Below, piece after piece: positions 54,711 to 63,885 of a stretch of DNA of 64,000 bases. This DNA is from Litorivicinus lipolyticus. Its GTDB lineage: Bacteria > Pseudomonadota > Gammaproteobacteria > Pseudomonadales > Litorivicinaceae. A program made the translations under genes and the position numbers. Numbering within the stretch: position 1 is the first letter of the stretch; each line of letters starts with the position of its first letter. Location: NCBI RefSeq assembly GCF_009650135.1, contig NZ_CP045871.1, forward strand, positions 558,001 to 622,000, read 5' to 3'. The notes under the pieces were generated by a model. That model worked only from the letters and a program-made list of their open reading frames with translations, searched no databases and had not been told where the DNA came from.

Positions 54711-55708
54711 CGGTCGCCGCGGTAATGCCGGGGGGCTTGACCGGTCCAGCCTTTAAACGCCCGAGAAAAGGCCCCGGGGTCGGAAAAGCCGAGTTCACCG
54801 GCGACGTCCGCCATCAGTACGTGGGGCTGGGCCAGTCGCTGGGCCGCGTAGTCGCGCCGGACCTGATCTTTGAGGTCCTGATACGCGGTGCCCTCATCCG
54901 CCAGGCGGCGGCGCAGCGTGCGTTCGGTCATGTGCAATTGCGCCGCCACCGCTTGAATACGGGCGCTGCCGATCGGCTGCGTTTGGCGCAGTGCCTGACG
55001 GACCCGGCGGCTAATAGTCGGGTAGATTTGTTGCCGTGTGACCCAGGTCAGCGGCGCGTCGTCCAGATGCTGGCGCAGGCTTTCGCGGGTCTGAACGACC
55101 GGCCAATACAGCGCGGCGGAATCGAACACTAAGGCCGACGAGGGCTGGTTGAATTGCCCGGGCTGGCCGAAAATTAGCCCGTATTCGTCGGCATGGGCCG
55201 GCTCGTCCCCGGCCATGTCAACGCGGCGCAGCGCAATACGCTTGCCCACCAACCAACTCGGGAAACGGTGCATCAACAACAGGTAAAACTCGCGCAGCGT
55301 GGCCTGTGGATCTAGTTGCGGCCGCTCAAGCATCAGGTCAAAGCGCGCTTCCCCAGCGTCGACGCGCAGCGCAAAGTTCAGGTCCCGGGTCACCAACCGG
55401 TAAAAACGTTCGATGTGCTGGTAGACCTGGCGCAGGTCATCCAGCATCACCGCCTGTTTGGCCATCATCACAAACGCACCGTGGCGGCACGGCTGGTCGG
55501 TTAATCCCAAAAATTCGTCGTCGGCGCGGCCAAAGACGTCCAGCAGCAGACGGCTAAATTGATCCGACGTCAGGCGCGCCTGGGGCGATAGCTCGGCGGG
55601 GATGCCGGCCTGTGCGCGCACGCTGTCGGCGCTTAAGCCGCGCCGCGCCGCGCCCTGGCAAATCGAATCGAGGTAGTGCGCTGAAATACTGTTGCGTTTG
55701 GGGTCCAT
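54707..55708 (-). CDS. AraC-family transcriptional regulator
   Basis: 333 residues: an N-terminal arabinose-binding-like domain of the PF12625 type and a C-terminal AraC double helix-turn-helix (VAAQLHMTERTLRRRLADEG, then VAGELGFSDPGAFSRAFKGW). It sits between etfA and the acyl-CoA dehydrogenase gene, reading against both, and is divergent from the dehydrogenase gene with a 103-base promoter gap. It probably controls that gene, perhaps the whole oxidation set, in answer to an acid substrate. Confidence 0.92.
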   Translation of the reverse strand: MDPKRNSISAHYLDSICQGAARRGLSADSVRAQAGIPAELSPQARLTSDQFSRLLLDVFGRADDEFLGLTDQPCRHGAFVMMAKQAVMLDDLRQVYQHIERFYRLVTRDLNFALRVDAGEARFDLMLERPQLDPQATLREFYLLLMHRFPSWLVGKRIALRRVDMAGDEPAHADEYGLIFGQPGQFNQPSSALVFDSAALYWPVVQTRESLRQHLDDAPLTWVTRQQIYPTISRRVRQALRQTQPIGSARIQAVAAQLHMTERTLRRRLADEGTAYQDLKDQVRRDYAAQRLAQPHVLMADVAGELGFSDPGAFSRAFKGWTGQAPRHYRGDR

Positions 55709-55811
55709 GGCCGCAGGCTACCAGTGCTGGCCGAAAAGGTTAAGAATTGGACTTTATTGGTCATTTCCGACGGGCGCCGCTGGCCTGACACTGGCAAAAA
55801 AGGAGTAGCCC

Positions 55812-57533
55812 GTGACCTATCAACACCCCGCCGCCGATACCCACTTTGTCCTGGAACACCTGGTTCAGTTCGACGCCCTGTGCCAACGCACCGGGTTCGA
55901 CCAGGTCGACCAAGCGCTGGCGGATGCCGTGATTGAAGAGGCCGGCCGTTTCGCCAGCGAAGTGCTGGCGCCGTCTAACCGCGTCGGCGACCAGCAACCC
56001 CCGACCTTGGGACCCAATGGGGTCGAACAAACGCCGGGGTTTAAGGCCATTTACCAAAGCCTGGCCGAGGCCGGCTGGATCGGCTTAACCGCGCCCGAAT
56101 CGCACGGCGGGCAGGGCTTGCCCAGCGTACTGGGAACCGCGGTCAACGAAATCTGGCAAAGCGCAAATTTGGCCTTGAGTTTGTGCCCGATGCTGAGTCA
56201 GGGCGCGATCGAGGCGCTGGCTCACCATGCCGACGATAGCGTCCGCGACCTGTTTTTGCCGCGTTTGGCCAGTGGCGAATGGACCGGCACCATGAATCTG
56301 ACCGAGCCGGACGCCGGTTCGGATTTGGCGGCGATCAAGGCCCGGGCCGAGCCGGACGAGGACGGTCTGTATCGGATCAGCGGCCAGAAAATTTACATCA
56401 CCTGGGGCGATCACCAGATGACCGACAACATCGCCCACCTGGTGTTGGCGCGGTTGCCGGACGCGCCGGCGGGTATTAAGGGCATTAGCCTGTTTATCGT
56501 GCCGAAATTTCGCATCGACGCCGAGGGCAATGCGCTGGGGGCCAATGCGGTCAGCGCACTGTCGCTCGAACATAAATTGGGTATCCACGCCAGCCCGACC
56601 TGTGTCATGCAATACGACGGTGCCCAGGGCTACCTCGTCGGGGCGCCGCACCAGGGCCTCAAATACATGTTCACCATGATGAACCACGCCCGCCAAGCCG
56701 TTGGTGTGCAGGGCTTGGCCGTCAGTCAGCGCGCCTACCAACAGGCGCGCCAATACGCCAGCGAGCGGGTCCAGGGGCGTCGCCGCGATGGCTCCAAGAT
56801 TTGCATCATTGACTACCCGGATGTGCGCCGCCAATTGCTGACCATGCGGGTCGGCTGTGAAGCCATGCGTGCGTTGGCGCTGGTCGCCAGCAGCCAGCTG
56901 GACCGTGCCGCGTGCGATCCTGAATCGGCGGCGTTGGCACAGTGGTACACGCCGATCGTCAAAGGTTGGCTGACCGAGTTGTCGGTCGAGCTGACGTCCT
57001 TGGGCGTCCAGGTGCACGGTGGCATGGGCTACGTTGAAGAAACCGGCGCCGCGCAATACCTGCGCGATGCGCGGATTTTGCCCATTTATGAGGGCACCAC
57101 GGCGATTCAGGCGCTCGATCTGATTGGCCGTAAAACCCTCGCCGACCAGGGCCAAATCGCCGAGCAAATGATTGCCCAGATGCGGGTGGACTGCGCCGGT
57201 GACGTGCTGATGGAACAGGCCATTAACACCGCCGAGGTGGCCTTGTCCGAGCTGCTGGCGGGGCATGTCGATGACCCTGAATTGGCCCCGGCCGTGGCCT
57301 ACCACTACCTGATGCACCTGGGTTACCTGTGCGGTGGCTGGCTGATGGTGAAAAGCGCTCGGGTGGCACAGGCACAGTTGGACGCTGGGGTAGGCGACGG
57401 CGCATTTTTGCGCGCCAAAATTAACAGCGCCGAGTTTTACGGTTATCAACTGTTGCCGCGCGCTACAGCGCACGCCGCGTCGATGCGCGGAGGTAGCCGC
57501 TGTGTCATGGCAATGCCGCGGGAGCAGCTGTAA
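55812..57533 (+). CDS. Acyl-CoA dehydrogenase (DmdC-like, long form)
   Basis: 573 residues, larger than classical ~390-residue enzymes because of a C-terminal extra domain. The FAD segments NLTEPDAGSDLAAIKARAEP and KIYITWGDHQMTDN, and the catalytic Glu in PIYEGTTAIQALDLIGRKT, are clear. This long form includes the 3-methylmercaptopropionyl-CoA dehydrogenase DmdC and AidB-like proteins. A GTG start follows AAAGGAG. The stop overlaps the ETF-QO start (TAATG). The substrate is unknown. Confidence 0.9.
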   Translation: MTYQHPAADTHFVLEHLVQFDALCQRTGFDQVDQALADAVIEEAGRFASEVLAPSNRVGDQQPPTLGPNGVEQTPGFKAIYQSLAEAGWIGLTAPESHGGQGLPSVLGTAVNEIWQSANLALSLCPMLSQGAIEALAHHADDSVRDLFLPRLASGEWTGTMNLTEPDAGSDLAAIKARAEPDEDGLYRISGQKIYITWGDHQMTDNIAHLVLARLPDAPAGIKGISLFIVPKFRIDAEGNALGANAVSALSLEHKLGIHASPTCVMQYDGAQGYLVGAPHQGLKYMFTMMNHARQAVGVQGLAVSQRAYQQARQYASERVQGRRRDGSKICIIDYPDVRRQLLTMRVGCEAMRALALVASSQLDRAACDPESAALAQWYTPIVKGWLTELSVELTSLGVQVHGGMGYVEETGAAQYLRDARILPIYEGTTAIQALDLIGRKTLADQGQIAEQMIAQMRVDCAGDVLMEQAINTAEVALSELLAGHVDDPELAPAVAYHYLMHLGYLCGGWLMVKSARVAQAQLDAGVGDGAFLRAKINSAEFYGYQLLPRATAHAASMRGGSRCVMAMPREQL

Positions 57534-59152
57534 TGGAACGTGAATCGATGACATTTGATGTGGTCATTGTCGGTGCCGGGCCGGCGGGTTTGTCGACCGC
57601 GTGTCGGTTGGCTCAGCTGGCGGCGGAGCGCGCCCAGACACTGTCCATTTGTGTGGTCGAGAAGGGCTCGGAAGTGGGCGCCCATATTTTGTCCGGCGCG
57701 GTCGTCGAGACGCGGGCACTGGACGAGCTGTTTGCGGACTGGCGCGAGCGCGGGGCACCCTTGAATACGCCGGTGACGACGGATGAAATGTACTGGTTGT
57801 CCTCGCCCGAGCGTGGTCATCGGCTGCCCAAATTGATGCTGCCGGCGCCGCTGCACAACGCCGGCAATCAGGTCATTAGCCTGGGTAACCTGTGCCGTTG
57901 GCTGGCCCAGCAAGCCGAGGATTTGGGGGTTGAAGTGTTCCCCGGATTCGCCGCGTCCGAAATCCTATACGAGGGCGATCGGGTGGTCGGGGTACTGACC
58001 GGTGACATGGGTGTGGATCGAGCTGGCAATCCCAAGGACGGCTACATGCCGGGGATGGAGCTACGAGCTGGGACCACGGTGTTTGCCGAAGGCGCCCGCG
58101 GGCACTTGGGTAAGCAGTTGCAGGCACGCTTCGATCTGGCGCGCGACGCCGACCCCCAACACTACGGATTGGGACTCAAAGAGTTATGGGACATACCGGC
58201 GCACCAGCACCAGCCCGGCAAGGTCATGCACGGCGCCGGCTGGCCGCTTGGCAAACAGACCGGCGGAGGCTGGTTTCTGTATCACTTGGAAAATCAGCAG
58301 GCGGTGGTCGGATTAATTGTTGATTTGAACTATCCCAACCCGTACCTGAGTCCGTTTGACGAATTTCAGCGCCTCAAGCACCACCCGGTGTTGGCGGCAT
58401 CCTTGGCCGGTGGCACCCGGATCAGTTTTGGCGCCCGGGCGATCGCCAAGGGCGGTCATCGCGCATTGCCGCGCATGGCGTTCGCCGGCGGTGTGTTGAT
58501 CGGCTGCGACGCCGGCACCCTCAATATGGCCAAAATCAAAGGCACTCATACCGCGATGAAAAGTGGCATGTTGGCGGCCGAGGCTATTATGGACGGCGAT
58601 GTCGCCAGCCTGGATGCGCGTTTTGACGCCAGCTGGGCCGGACAGGAGCTGCGGCGGACCAAAAACTTCGGCCCGGCGCTGCATCGATTTGGCGCCTTGG
58701 TCGGAGGCGCCTACAACGCGCTGGATCAAAACCTGTTTGGCGGCCGGTTGCCCTTTGCGCTGCGTGATTTGACCCCGGATCATCAAAGTCTGCGTGCGGC
58801 TGCTAGCTGCGCCCGCATTGACTACCCGAAACCGGACGGGGTGCTCAGCTTTGACAAGTTAAGTTCGGTTTACCTGTCCAATACCGCCCACGAGGAAGAC
58901 CAGCCGGTCCACTTGCGGCTGGCCGATGCGCGAATTCCACTGGGTCAAAATCTGGCGGATTATGACGAGCCGGCCCAGCGCTACTGTCCCGCCGGTGTCT
59001 ATGAAATCACCGAAGTGGACGGCGCGACGCGGTTCCAAATCAACGCCCAAAACTGTGTTCACTGCAAAACCTGTGACATCAAAGACCCTGCACAAAACAT
59101 CACCTGGTGGGTGCCGGAGGGCGGCGGTGGACCCAACTACCCCAACATGTGA
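57533..59152 (+). CDS. Electron-transfer flavoprotein:ubiquinone oxidoreductase
   Basis: 539 residues, a membrane-associated enzyme that takes electrons from ETF to ubiquinone. The FAD fold begins at VVIVGAGPAGLS; GAHILSGAVVE and GGVLIGCDAGTLNMAKIKG are family segments; the C-terminal 4Fe-4S cluster is bound by the Cys residues in YCPAGVYEI and NCVHCKTCDIKDP. Together with EtfAB and the dehydrogenase it completes a path to the quinone pool. A methyltransferase gene starts 26 bases before its stop in another frame. Confidence 0.96.
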   Translation: MERESMTFDVVIVGAGPAGLSTACRLAQLAAERAQTLSICVVEKGSEVGAHILSGAVVETRALDELFADWRERGAPLNTPVTTDEMYWLSSPERGHRLPKLMLPAPLHNAGNQVISLGNLCRWLAQQAEDLGVEVFPGFAASEILYEGDRVVGVLTGDMGVDRAGNPKDGYMPGMELRAGTTVFAEGARGHLGKQLQARFDLARDADPQHYGLGLKELWDIPAHQHQPGKVMHGAGWPLGKQTGGGWFLYHLENQQAVVGLIVDLNYPNPYLSPFDEFQRLKHHPVLAASLAGGTRISFGARAIAKGGHRALPRMAFAGGVLIGCDAGTLNMAKIKGTHTAMKSGMLAAEAIMDGDVASLDARFDASWAGQELRRTKNFGPALHRFGALVGGAYNALDQNLFGGRLPFALRDLTPDHQSLRAAASCARIDYPKPDGVLSFDKLSSVYLSNTAHEEDQPVHLRLADARIPLGQNLADYDEPAQRYCPAGVYEITEVDGATRFQINAQNCVHCKTCDIKDPAQNITWWVPEGGGGPNYPNM

Positions 59153-59873
59153 GTGGATCCGCGGGCTACCGCGGGATTACCGGGCGGCGGAACCGGCCTT
59201 GGCGCGGCTGGAGCATTTCCACCTTGGCGGGCGCGGGCTGTTAGAGCAGGCCTTTGCGGCGATTGAGCCGCCGCCGGGCGATTGTTTGGAACTGGCCTGC
59301 GGTGTCGGTGGGGTAGGTCGGTTCTTGTTGTCGCGCTTCGCTCAGGTCCGCTCGGTCCAGGGCGGTGACATTGACCCGCGCACCCTGGCCATCGCGAACG
59401 CCTTGAACCGGCATTTCGAGTTGCCGTACCCGGTCGGGTTAAGCGACGCGCGTGAACTGCGTTCAGTGTCGGCGGACTGGGTCTTGGTCTCGCATTTGTT
59501 GCCCTTTGTTGGCCTCGAATTTTTGCCTCAACTGGCGCGTGCGGCGGCCAAAAAGCCGGTGCTGTTGATCGAGCCCGTGCGGCTGGGGTGCTTTGCATAC
59601 CCGCAAATCTGGGCGGATGACGCCAGCGTCGACCGATTGGTTGAGCCGTCGGCGCTGCGGGCGCGTTTGCACCAGGCCGGCTTTAGGGTCCAGCACATGG
59701 TTGACCTGGGCCATGCCTTGGCCGCGCCTGTGTTCTACCATGCGCTGGCCGGTGTGCCCTCATTGGCCGAGGTCGCGGGGCTGACTGACTTTGCCCGGCG
59801 CGCGCGCAATGGCCGTGATGCGGTCGCCGCCGGTCAGCTGTCGGTGGTCGCGGTGCTGGCCTGTGCGGATTGA
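59127..59873 (+). CDS. SAM-dependent methyltransferase overlapping the ETF-QO gene
   Basis: About 248 residues. The SAM motif I reads LELACGVGGVGRFLL, followed by a GDIDPRTLAIANAL segment and WVLVSHLLPFVGLEF. The start is the GTG at 59127 inside the end of the ETF-QO gene: a GGAGGG ribosome site lies five to six bases upstream, which no other in-frame start has. The last 40 bases overlap the convergent acetate kinase gene. The substrate is unknown. Confidence 0.78.
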   Translation: MDPTTPTCEWIRGLPRDYRAAEPALARLEHFHLGGRGLLEQAFAAIEPPPGDCLELACGVGGVGRFLLSRFAQVRSVQGGDIDPRTLAIANALNRHFELPYPVGLSDARELRSVSADWVLVSHLLPFVGLEFLPQLARAAAKKPVLLIEPVRLGCFAYPQIWADDASVDRLVEPSALRARLHQAGFRVQHMVDLGHALAAPVFYHALAGVPSLAEVAGLTDFARRARNGRDAVAAGQLSVVAVLACAD

Positions 59874-60832
59874 TCGGCACCGATACCGTTAAAGACGGCC
59901 TCGGCAATGATCGCGGCCTCGTCGGTCGCCACCACGCGTGTGTTGCCGGTCATGAACGCGATGCGCTGGGCGATGGCGTCGCGCACCGGCGCCGCGTTCT
60001 CGCCAATGCCGCCGCTGAACACGACCCCGTCCAAACCGCCCAGCAGCAAGGCCAATTCGCCAACGGCTCGCGCCGCGCTCAGGCAAAACTGATCGATGGC
60101 GGCGCGCGCGTGGGCGTCATCTCGGGCCAGCAAAAACTGCATGTCACTGTCGCCGGCGAGGGCCTTTAGCCCGGAATTAAAATACAACTCATGTTCGACC
60201 TCATCCACGCTATAGCCCTGGCGCCACCAGTGCAGCAGCAAGCCCGGGTCCAAGCGGCCGGGCCGGGTCCCCATGATAAGTCCGTCCAACGGCGAAAAAC
60301 CCATGCTGGTGCCCTGGCTGACGCCATTGAACAGGGCGCATGCACTGGCACCCGAGCCCAGATGCAGCGCCACCCAACGACCGCTGTTTGGGCCCAGTTG
60401 GCGGGCGATGTAGTCGTAGCTGAGGCCGTGAAATCCAATATTTCTAAGGCCACCGTGGGTCAGCGTTTCCGGCACCGGCAAGCGACTCATCAGGGTGGAT
60501 TGAGTGGTATGGAAGGCGGTGTCAAAACAGGCGATTTGCGGCACGTTCAAGGCCGCCAAGGTCTCGATTGCATCCAAACTTGGGCCTTGATGCAGCGGCG
60601 CAAGCGGCGTCAGTTCGCGCAATTGTGACAGCACCGCCGCATCGATCACCACCGGCTCGCGAAAGTGCGGCCCGCCGTGGACCACGCGGTGGCCAATCGC
60701 CACGGGTGTGCCGCTGGGTAAATTGGCATTGGCGGCCACCGTCAAGCGTTCGATACAGGCGCGGGTGGCCGCATCGTAGCGCGCCAGTTTCAGGGTCGAT
60801 GAGCCGCGATTGATGACCCAGATTTCACTCAT
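59834..60832 (-). CDS. ackA: Acetate/propionate kinase family protein, short form
   Basis: 332 residues, against about 400 for typical AckA. GHRVVHGG, FDTAFHTTQ, NIGFHGLSYDY, HLGSGASACA, and FSGGIGENA are conserved, but the N-terminal phosphate loop reads NRGSSTLK where NAGSSS is usual, and the C-terminal region is shorter. It catalyses, by family, acetyl phosphate + ADP to acetate + ATP. Its ATG overlaps the stop of the upstream phosphotransacetylase fusion (ATGA). Confidence 0.87.
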   Translation of the reverse strand: MSEIWVINRGSSTLKLARYDAATRACIERLTVAANANLPSGTPVAIGHRVVHGGPHFREPVVIDAAVLSQLRELTPLAPLHQGPSLDAIETLAALNVPQIACFDTAFHTTQSTLMSRLPVPETLTHGGLRNIGFHGLSYDYIARQLGPNSGRWVALHLGSGASACALFNGVSQGTSMGFSPLDGLIMGTRPGRLDPGLLLHWWRQGYSVDEVEHELYFNSGLKALAGDSDMQFLLARDDAHARAAIDQFCLSAARAVGELALLLGGLDGVVFSGGIGENAAPVRDAIAQRIAFMTGNTRVVATDEAAIIAEAVFNGIGADQSAQASTATTDS

Positions 60833-62214
60833 GGTTGTTTGCGCACAAAGGCGCAGGCCATGGCCGCGGAACAGACGCGGGTGTCGATAGAGCTGGCGCG
60901 CGAGGTCAAAATCACCGGTACCCGTGCGCCCATGACAATGCCTGCGCCCTCGGCCCCGGTCAGGTAGGACATCTGTTCAAACAGCAAATTGCCTGATTCC
61001 AAGTCCGGGCACAGCAAAATATCGGCGTCACCGGCGACTTGCGAAACGATCCCCTTAATCGCGGCGGCCTCGGCACTCAAGGCATTGTCCATGGCCAGTG
61101 GACCGTCCAATAACGCGCCGGTGATTTGACCGCGCTCGGCCATTTTACACAGCGCCGTCGCATCCAAAGTCGATGGCATGTTGGCGTCGACCGTTTCGAC
61201 CGCCGCCAAAATGGCGACCTTGGGGATGCGCGCGTTGATGGCGGTAAACAGGTCGATCGCGTTTTGGCAGATGTCGCGTTTGGCGTTCAAATCAGGGCGT
61301 ATGTTGAGCGCACAGTCAGTGATGTACAGCGGTTTCTTATACGGCACGGTGTCCATTGCAAAGACATGCGACATGCGCCGGCCGGTTTGCAGTCCGGTGC
61401 CCTTGGCGAGTATCGGCCGCATCAACTCGTCCGTGTGCAATTTGCCTTTCATGATCGCATCGCCACGCCCGTCCTGAATGAATTGGACCGCGGCCTCGGC
61501 GGCGGCATGGCTGTAGCCGACGTTGATAATACGGCCCGTGTCCAGCTCGACGTGAAGTGATTCGGCCAGCGCCAGCAAGCGTTCTTTGGGCGCTATCCAC
61601 CAGGGGTCAATTAACCCTTCGCGCTGGCATTGCAGCGCGCCAAGCAACGACAGCGCATCCATCGGGTGAACCACCGCCGTCACGATCGGGGCGACGTCTC
61701 GGCACTGCTCCAGCAGGAACTGCTGTAACCCCGACGGCCGGTCGGTGAATTGGATGTTCGGCAGTTGTGGTCGCGGGCGCCTGACCGGTTCGGTCGGCGC
61801 CATCACCCAGGCCTCACCGGAGACCACGCGGTCACCGTCCTGGTTAGTCGCCAGGCAATTGAGGCGAACACGGTGGCGATCGGCTTTTTCAATACAGGTC
61901 ACCTGAACACACAACCGATCGCCGATGTGGACAGGCTTGTGAAACTTCATCTGCTGGGACAGGTAGATCGTCCCGGGCCCCGGGAACTGGGTCCCCAACA
62001 GCGTGCTCAGCAATGCCCCGGTCCACATACCGTGGGCAATGACGCCGTGGAATGCCGACGAATCGGCATAGGCATCATCCAGGTGTGCCGGGTTGACGTC
62101 CCCGCTCATGACCGCAAACAGTTGGATGTCACGTCGGGTCAACACCCGCTCCAAGCTATCGCCTTGGCCGATTTCAATGTCGTCGTACAGGTGGTTGGTC
62201 AGCCAGTCAGTCAC
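60829..62214 (-). CDS. MaoC-like hydratase / phosphotransacetylase fusion
   Basis: 461 residues. The N-terminal 150 form a MaoC hot-dog domain (DIQLFAVMSGDVNPAHLDD, with the hydratase Asp/His pattern, and AHGMWTGALLST). Residues about 165-461 form a PTA/PTB domain with NVGYSHAAAEAAVQFIQDGRGD, GKLHTDELMRPILAK and VILTSRASSIDTR (shown in parts). Known bifunctional proteins of this kind pair enoyl-CoA hydratase with phosphate acetyltransferase. It overlaps both neighbours and forms an operon with the FabI-like reductase and acetate kinase. Confidence 0.92.
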   Translation of the reverse strand: MTDWLTNHLYDDIEIGQGDSLERVLTRRDIQLFAVMSGDVNPAHLDDAYADSSAFHGVIAHGMWTGALLSTLLGTQFPGPGTIYLSQQMKFHKPVHIGDRLCVQVTCIEKADRHRVRLNCLATNQDGDRVVSGEAWVMAPTEPVRRPRPQLPNIQFTDRPSGLQQFLLEQCRDVAPIVTAVVHPMDALSLLGALQCQREGLIDPWWIAPKERLLALAESLHVELDTGRIINVGYSHAAAEAAVQFIQDGRGDAIMKGKLHTDELMRPILAKGTGLQTGRRMSHVFAMDTVPYKKPLYITDCALNIRPDLNAKRDICQNAIDLFTAINARIPKVAILAAVETVDANMPSTLDATALCKMAERGQITGALLDGPLAMDNALSAEAAAIKGIVSQVAGDADILLCPDLESGNLLFEQMSYLTGAEGAGIVMGARVPVILTSRASSIDTRVCSAAMACAFVRKQP

Positions 62215-62953
62215 GGATGCAATACCCCGCGTCGACGTACAGCGTTTGCCCGGTCACGTGACGGGCACTGGGCGAGGCCAGGAAGGTCGCGAATTGGCCA
62301 ACGTCGTCGATCGTGGTCAGCTCACCCAGCGGCGCGTTTTTCGCAGCGATCGCCATCAACTCATCGAAATGCGCCAACCCGGACGCGGCTCGCGTCGCAA
62401 TTGGGCCTGGGGACAGCGCATTGACCCGTATCGCGTCGGCGCCCAGGTCCACAGATAATTGGCGCACGCTGGCTTCCAGGGCCGCTTTGACCGGCCCCAT
62501 TAGTTGGTAGTTCGGCACCACGCGCTGCGCCCCGTAATAGCTCAGGGTGGTGATCGCGCCGCCTTGTGTCATGTGTGGCCGGGCGCGCCGAGCCAATTCG
62601 ATCAGGGAATAGCAGGACACCTCCATGGCCATTGAAAAGCCATCCAAGCTGGCATTCACCAGTGGGCCGTGCAGGTCCGCCTTGGGCGCAAATGCAATCG
62701 CGTGCAGGGCAAAGTCAAGCGCTTCGAGCGGCTCAAACAGGGCGTCCCATTGGGCCGGATTGCGCACGTCCAGTTCAACCAACGTGGCGCCAATGGACTC
62801 GGCAAGCGGGGCCACATGTGCCAGCGCCTTGGCGTTTTGATAGGTCATCGTTAAGCGCGCGCCGGCGCCGGCATAGGCTTTGGCGCAGCCCCAGGCGATT
62901 GAGTGCTGGTTGGCGACGCCAATAACCAGTCCGTGTAACCCGTTCAGATTCAT
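62207..62953 (-). CDS. fabI: FabI-type enoyl-ACP reductase paralogue
   Basis: 248 residues. The NAD site GVANQHSIAWGCA at residues 12-24 is the FabI version of the Rossmann motif, and the active site Tyr139...Tyr149-x6-Lys156 (PNYQLMGPVK) fits exactly. It reduces the double bond in enoyl-ACP or, in this operon, possibly enoyl-CoA made by the MaoC domain. Pairing of fabI with pta-ackA genes is known from rhizobia. It overlaps the HDAC-like gene by four bases upstream and the fusion gene by eight bases downstream. Confidence 0.92.
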   Translation of the reverse strand: MNLNGLHGLVIGVANQHSIAWGCAKAYAGAGARLTMTYQNAKALAHVAPLAESIGATLVELDVRNPAQWDALFEPLEALDFALHAIAFAPKADLHGPLVNASLDGFSMAMEVSCYSLIELARRARPHMTQGGAITTLSYYGAQRVVPNYQLMGPVKAALEASVRQLSVDLGADAIRVNALSPGPIATRAASGLAHFDELMAIAAKNAPLGELTTIDDVGQFATFLASPSARHVTGQTLYVDAGYCIRD

Positions 62954-63885
62954 ACGATACCCTCTAAGCGGGCCAGTACCCGGATGTGTTGTTCGACCGA
63001 TCGGGCCAAGGATTTAAATTCATAGCCACCCTCGAGTGAGGACACCATGCGTCCGCCGGCGTAGCGGTCGGCGATATCGCGCATCTGCAGCGTGACCCAG
63101 GCGTAGTCGGCGTCGACCAAGGCCAGACCGCCCATGTCATCGTCGCGATGAGCGTCGAACCCGGCCGACATCATCACCAGATCTGGCGCAAATGCATTCA
63201 ATGCCGGCAACCAGTGCTCGCGCACCGCGGCACGAAATGCGTCACCGCCGGCGCCGGCCTTAAGCGGTACCGAGACCATGGTGTCGGACACCGGGCGCAG
63301 CGGTGTATTTGGGTAAAACGGGTGCTGTAGGGTCGAGCAAAATAGGATCGCCGGGTCATCGACCACAATGTTCTCGGTGCCGTTGCCGTGGTGTACATCA
63401 AAATCGACGATGGCGACGCGGTTGATGTCCGGGTGGGTTAGTGCCTGATAGGCACCCACGGCGATGTTGTTAAACAGGCAAAACCCGGAGGCAGCCCCGG
63501 CATTGGCATGATGACCCGGCGGTCGCACGGCGCAAAAGGCGGTTTGGGCCTGGCCGCTGATGACGGCGTCAACGGCCTCGACCACCGCGCCGGCGGCGAG
63601 GCGGGCGGCCCGTGCACTGCCGGCACTGACGCGGGTGTCCGGGTCCAAATGGTGGTAACCCTGCGGCGGCATCGGCGCGTGCACGCGCGCCAATAGTTCG
63701 GCCGTGTGGACCCGCAACAGCTGGCGGTCACTGGCCGGGCTTGCGCGTCGGTAGCTGAGGTAATCCATCAATTGGGTAACCGCCAAATGCTCTTCAATGG
63801 CTTGCAGGCGGCCCGCGCATTCTGGGTGGCCATAGCCGGTGTCGTGTTGTTGGCACGCCGGATGGGTAACAAATAAGGTTTCCAT
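62950..63885 (-). CDS. Histone deacetylase-family amidohydrolase (AcuC/acetylpolyamine type)
   Basis: 311 residues. The catalytic pair His125-His126 is in PPGHHA, zinc ligands are Asp163, His165 (DFDVHHGNG) and Asp244 (AGFDAH), and the LEGGYEF loop is present, so the active site is intact. Bacterial members remove acetyl groups from protein lysines, acetyl-CoA synthetase or polyamines. It is the first gene of the acetyl-phosphate operon, overlapping the FabI-like gene, which suggests coupled control of acetylation and acetate metabolism. Confidence 0.92.
   Translation of the reverse strand: METLFVTHPACQQHDTGYGHPECAGRLQAIEEHLAVTQLMDYLSYRRASPASDRQLLRVHTAELLARVHAPMPPQGYHHLDPDTRVSAGSARAARLAAGAVVEAVDAVISGQAQTAFCAVRPPGHHANAGAASGFCLFNNIAVGAYQALTHPDINRVAIVDFDVHHGNGTENIVVDDPAILFCSTLQHPFYPNTPLRPVSDTMVSVPLKAGAGGDAFRAAVREHWLPALNAFAPDLVMMSAGFDAHRDDDMGGLALVDADYAWVTLQMRDIADRYAGGRMVSSLEGGYEFKSLARSVEQHIRVLARLEGIV

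Noticed and set aside
56085..57554. Long minus-strand open frame (489 codons) opposite the acyl-CoA dehydrogenase gene
   Set aside because: It mirrors the codon pattern of the real gene, has no RBS and no family motif; the plus strand has clear dehydrogenase motifs.
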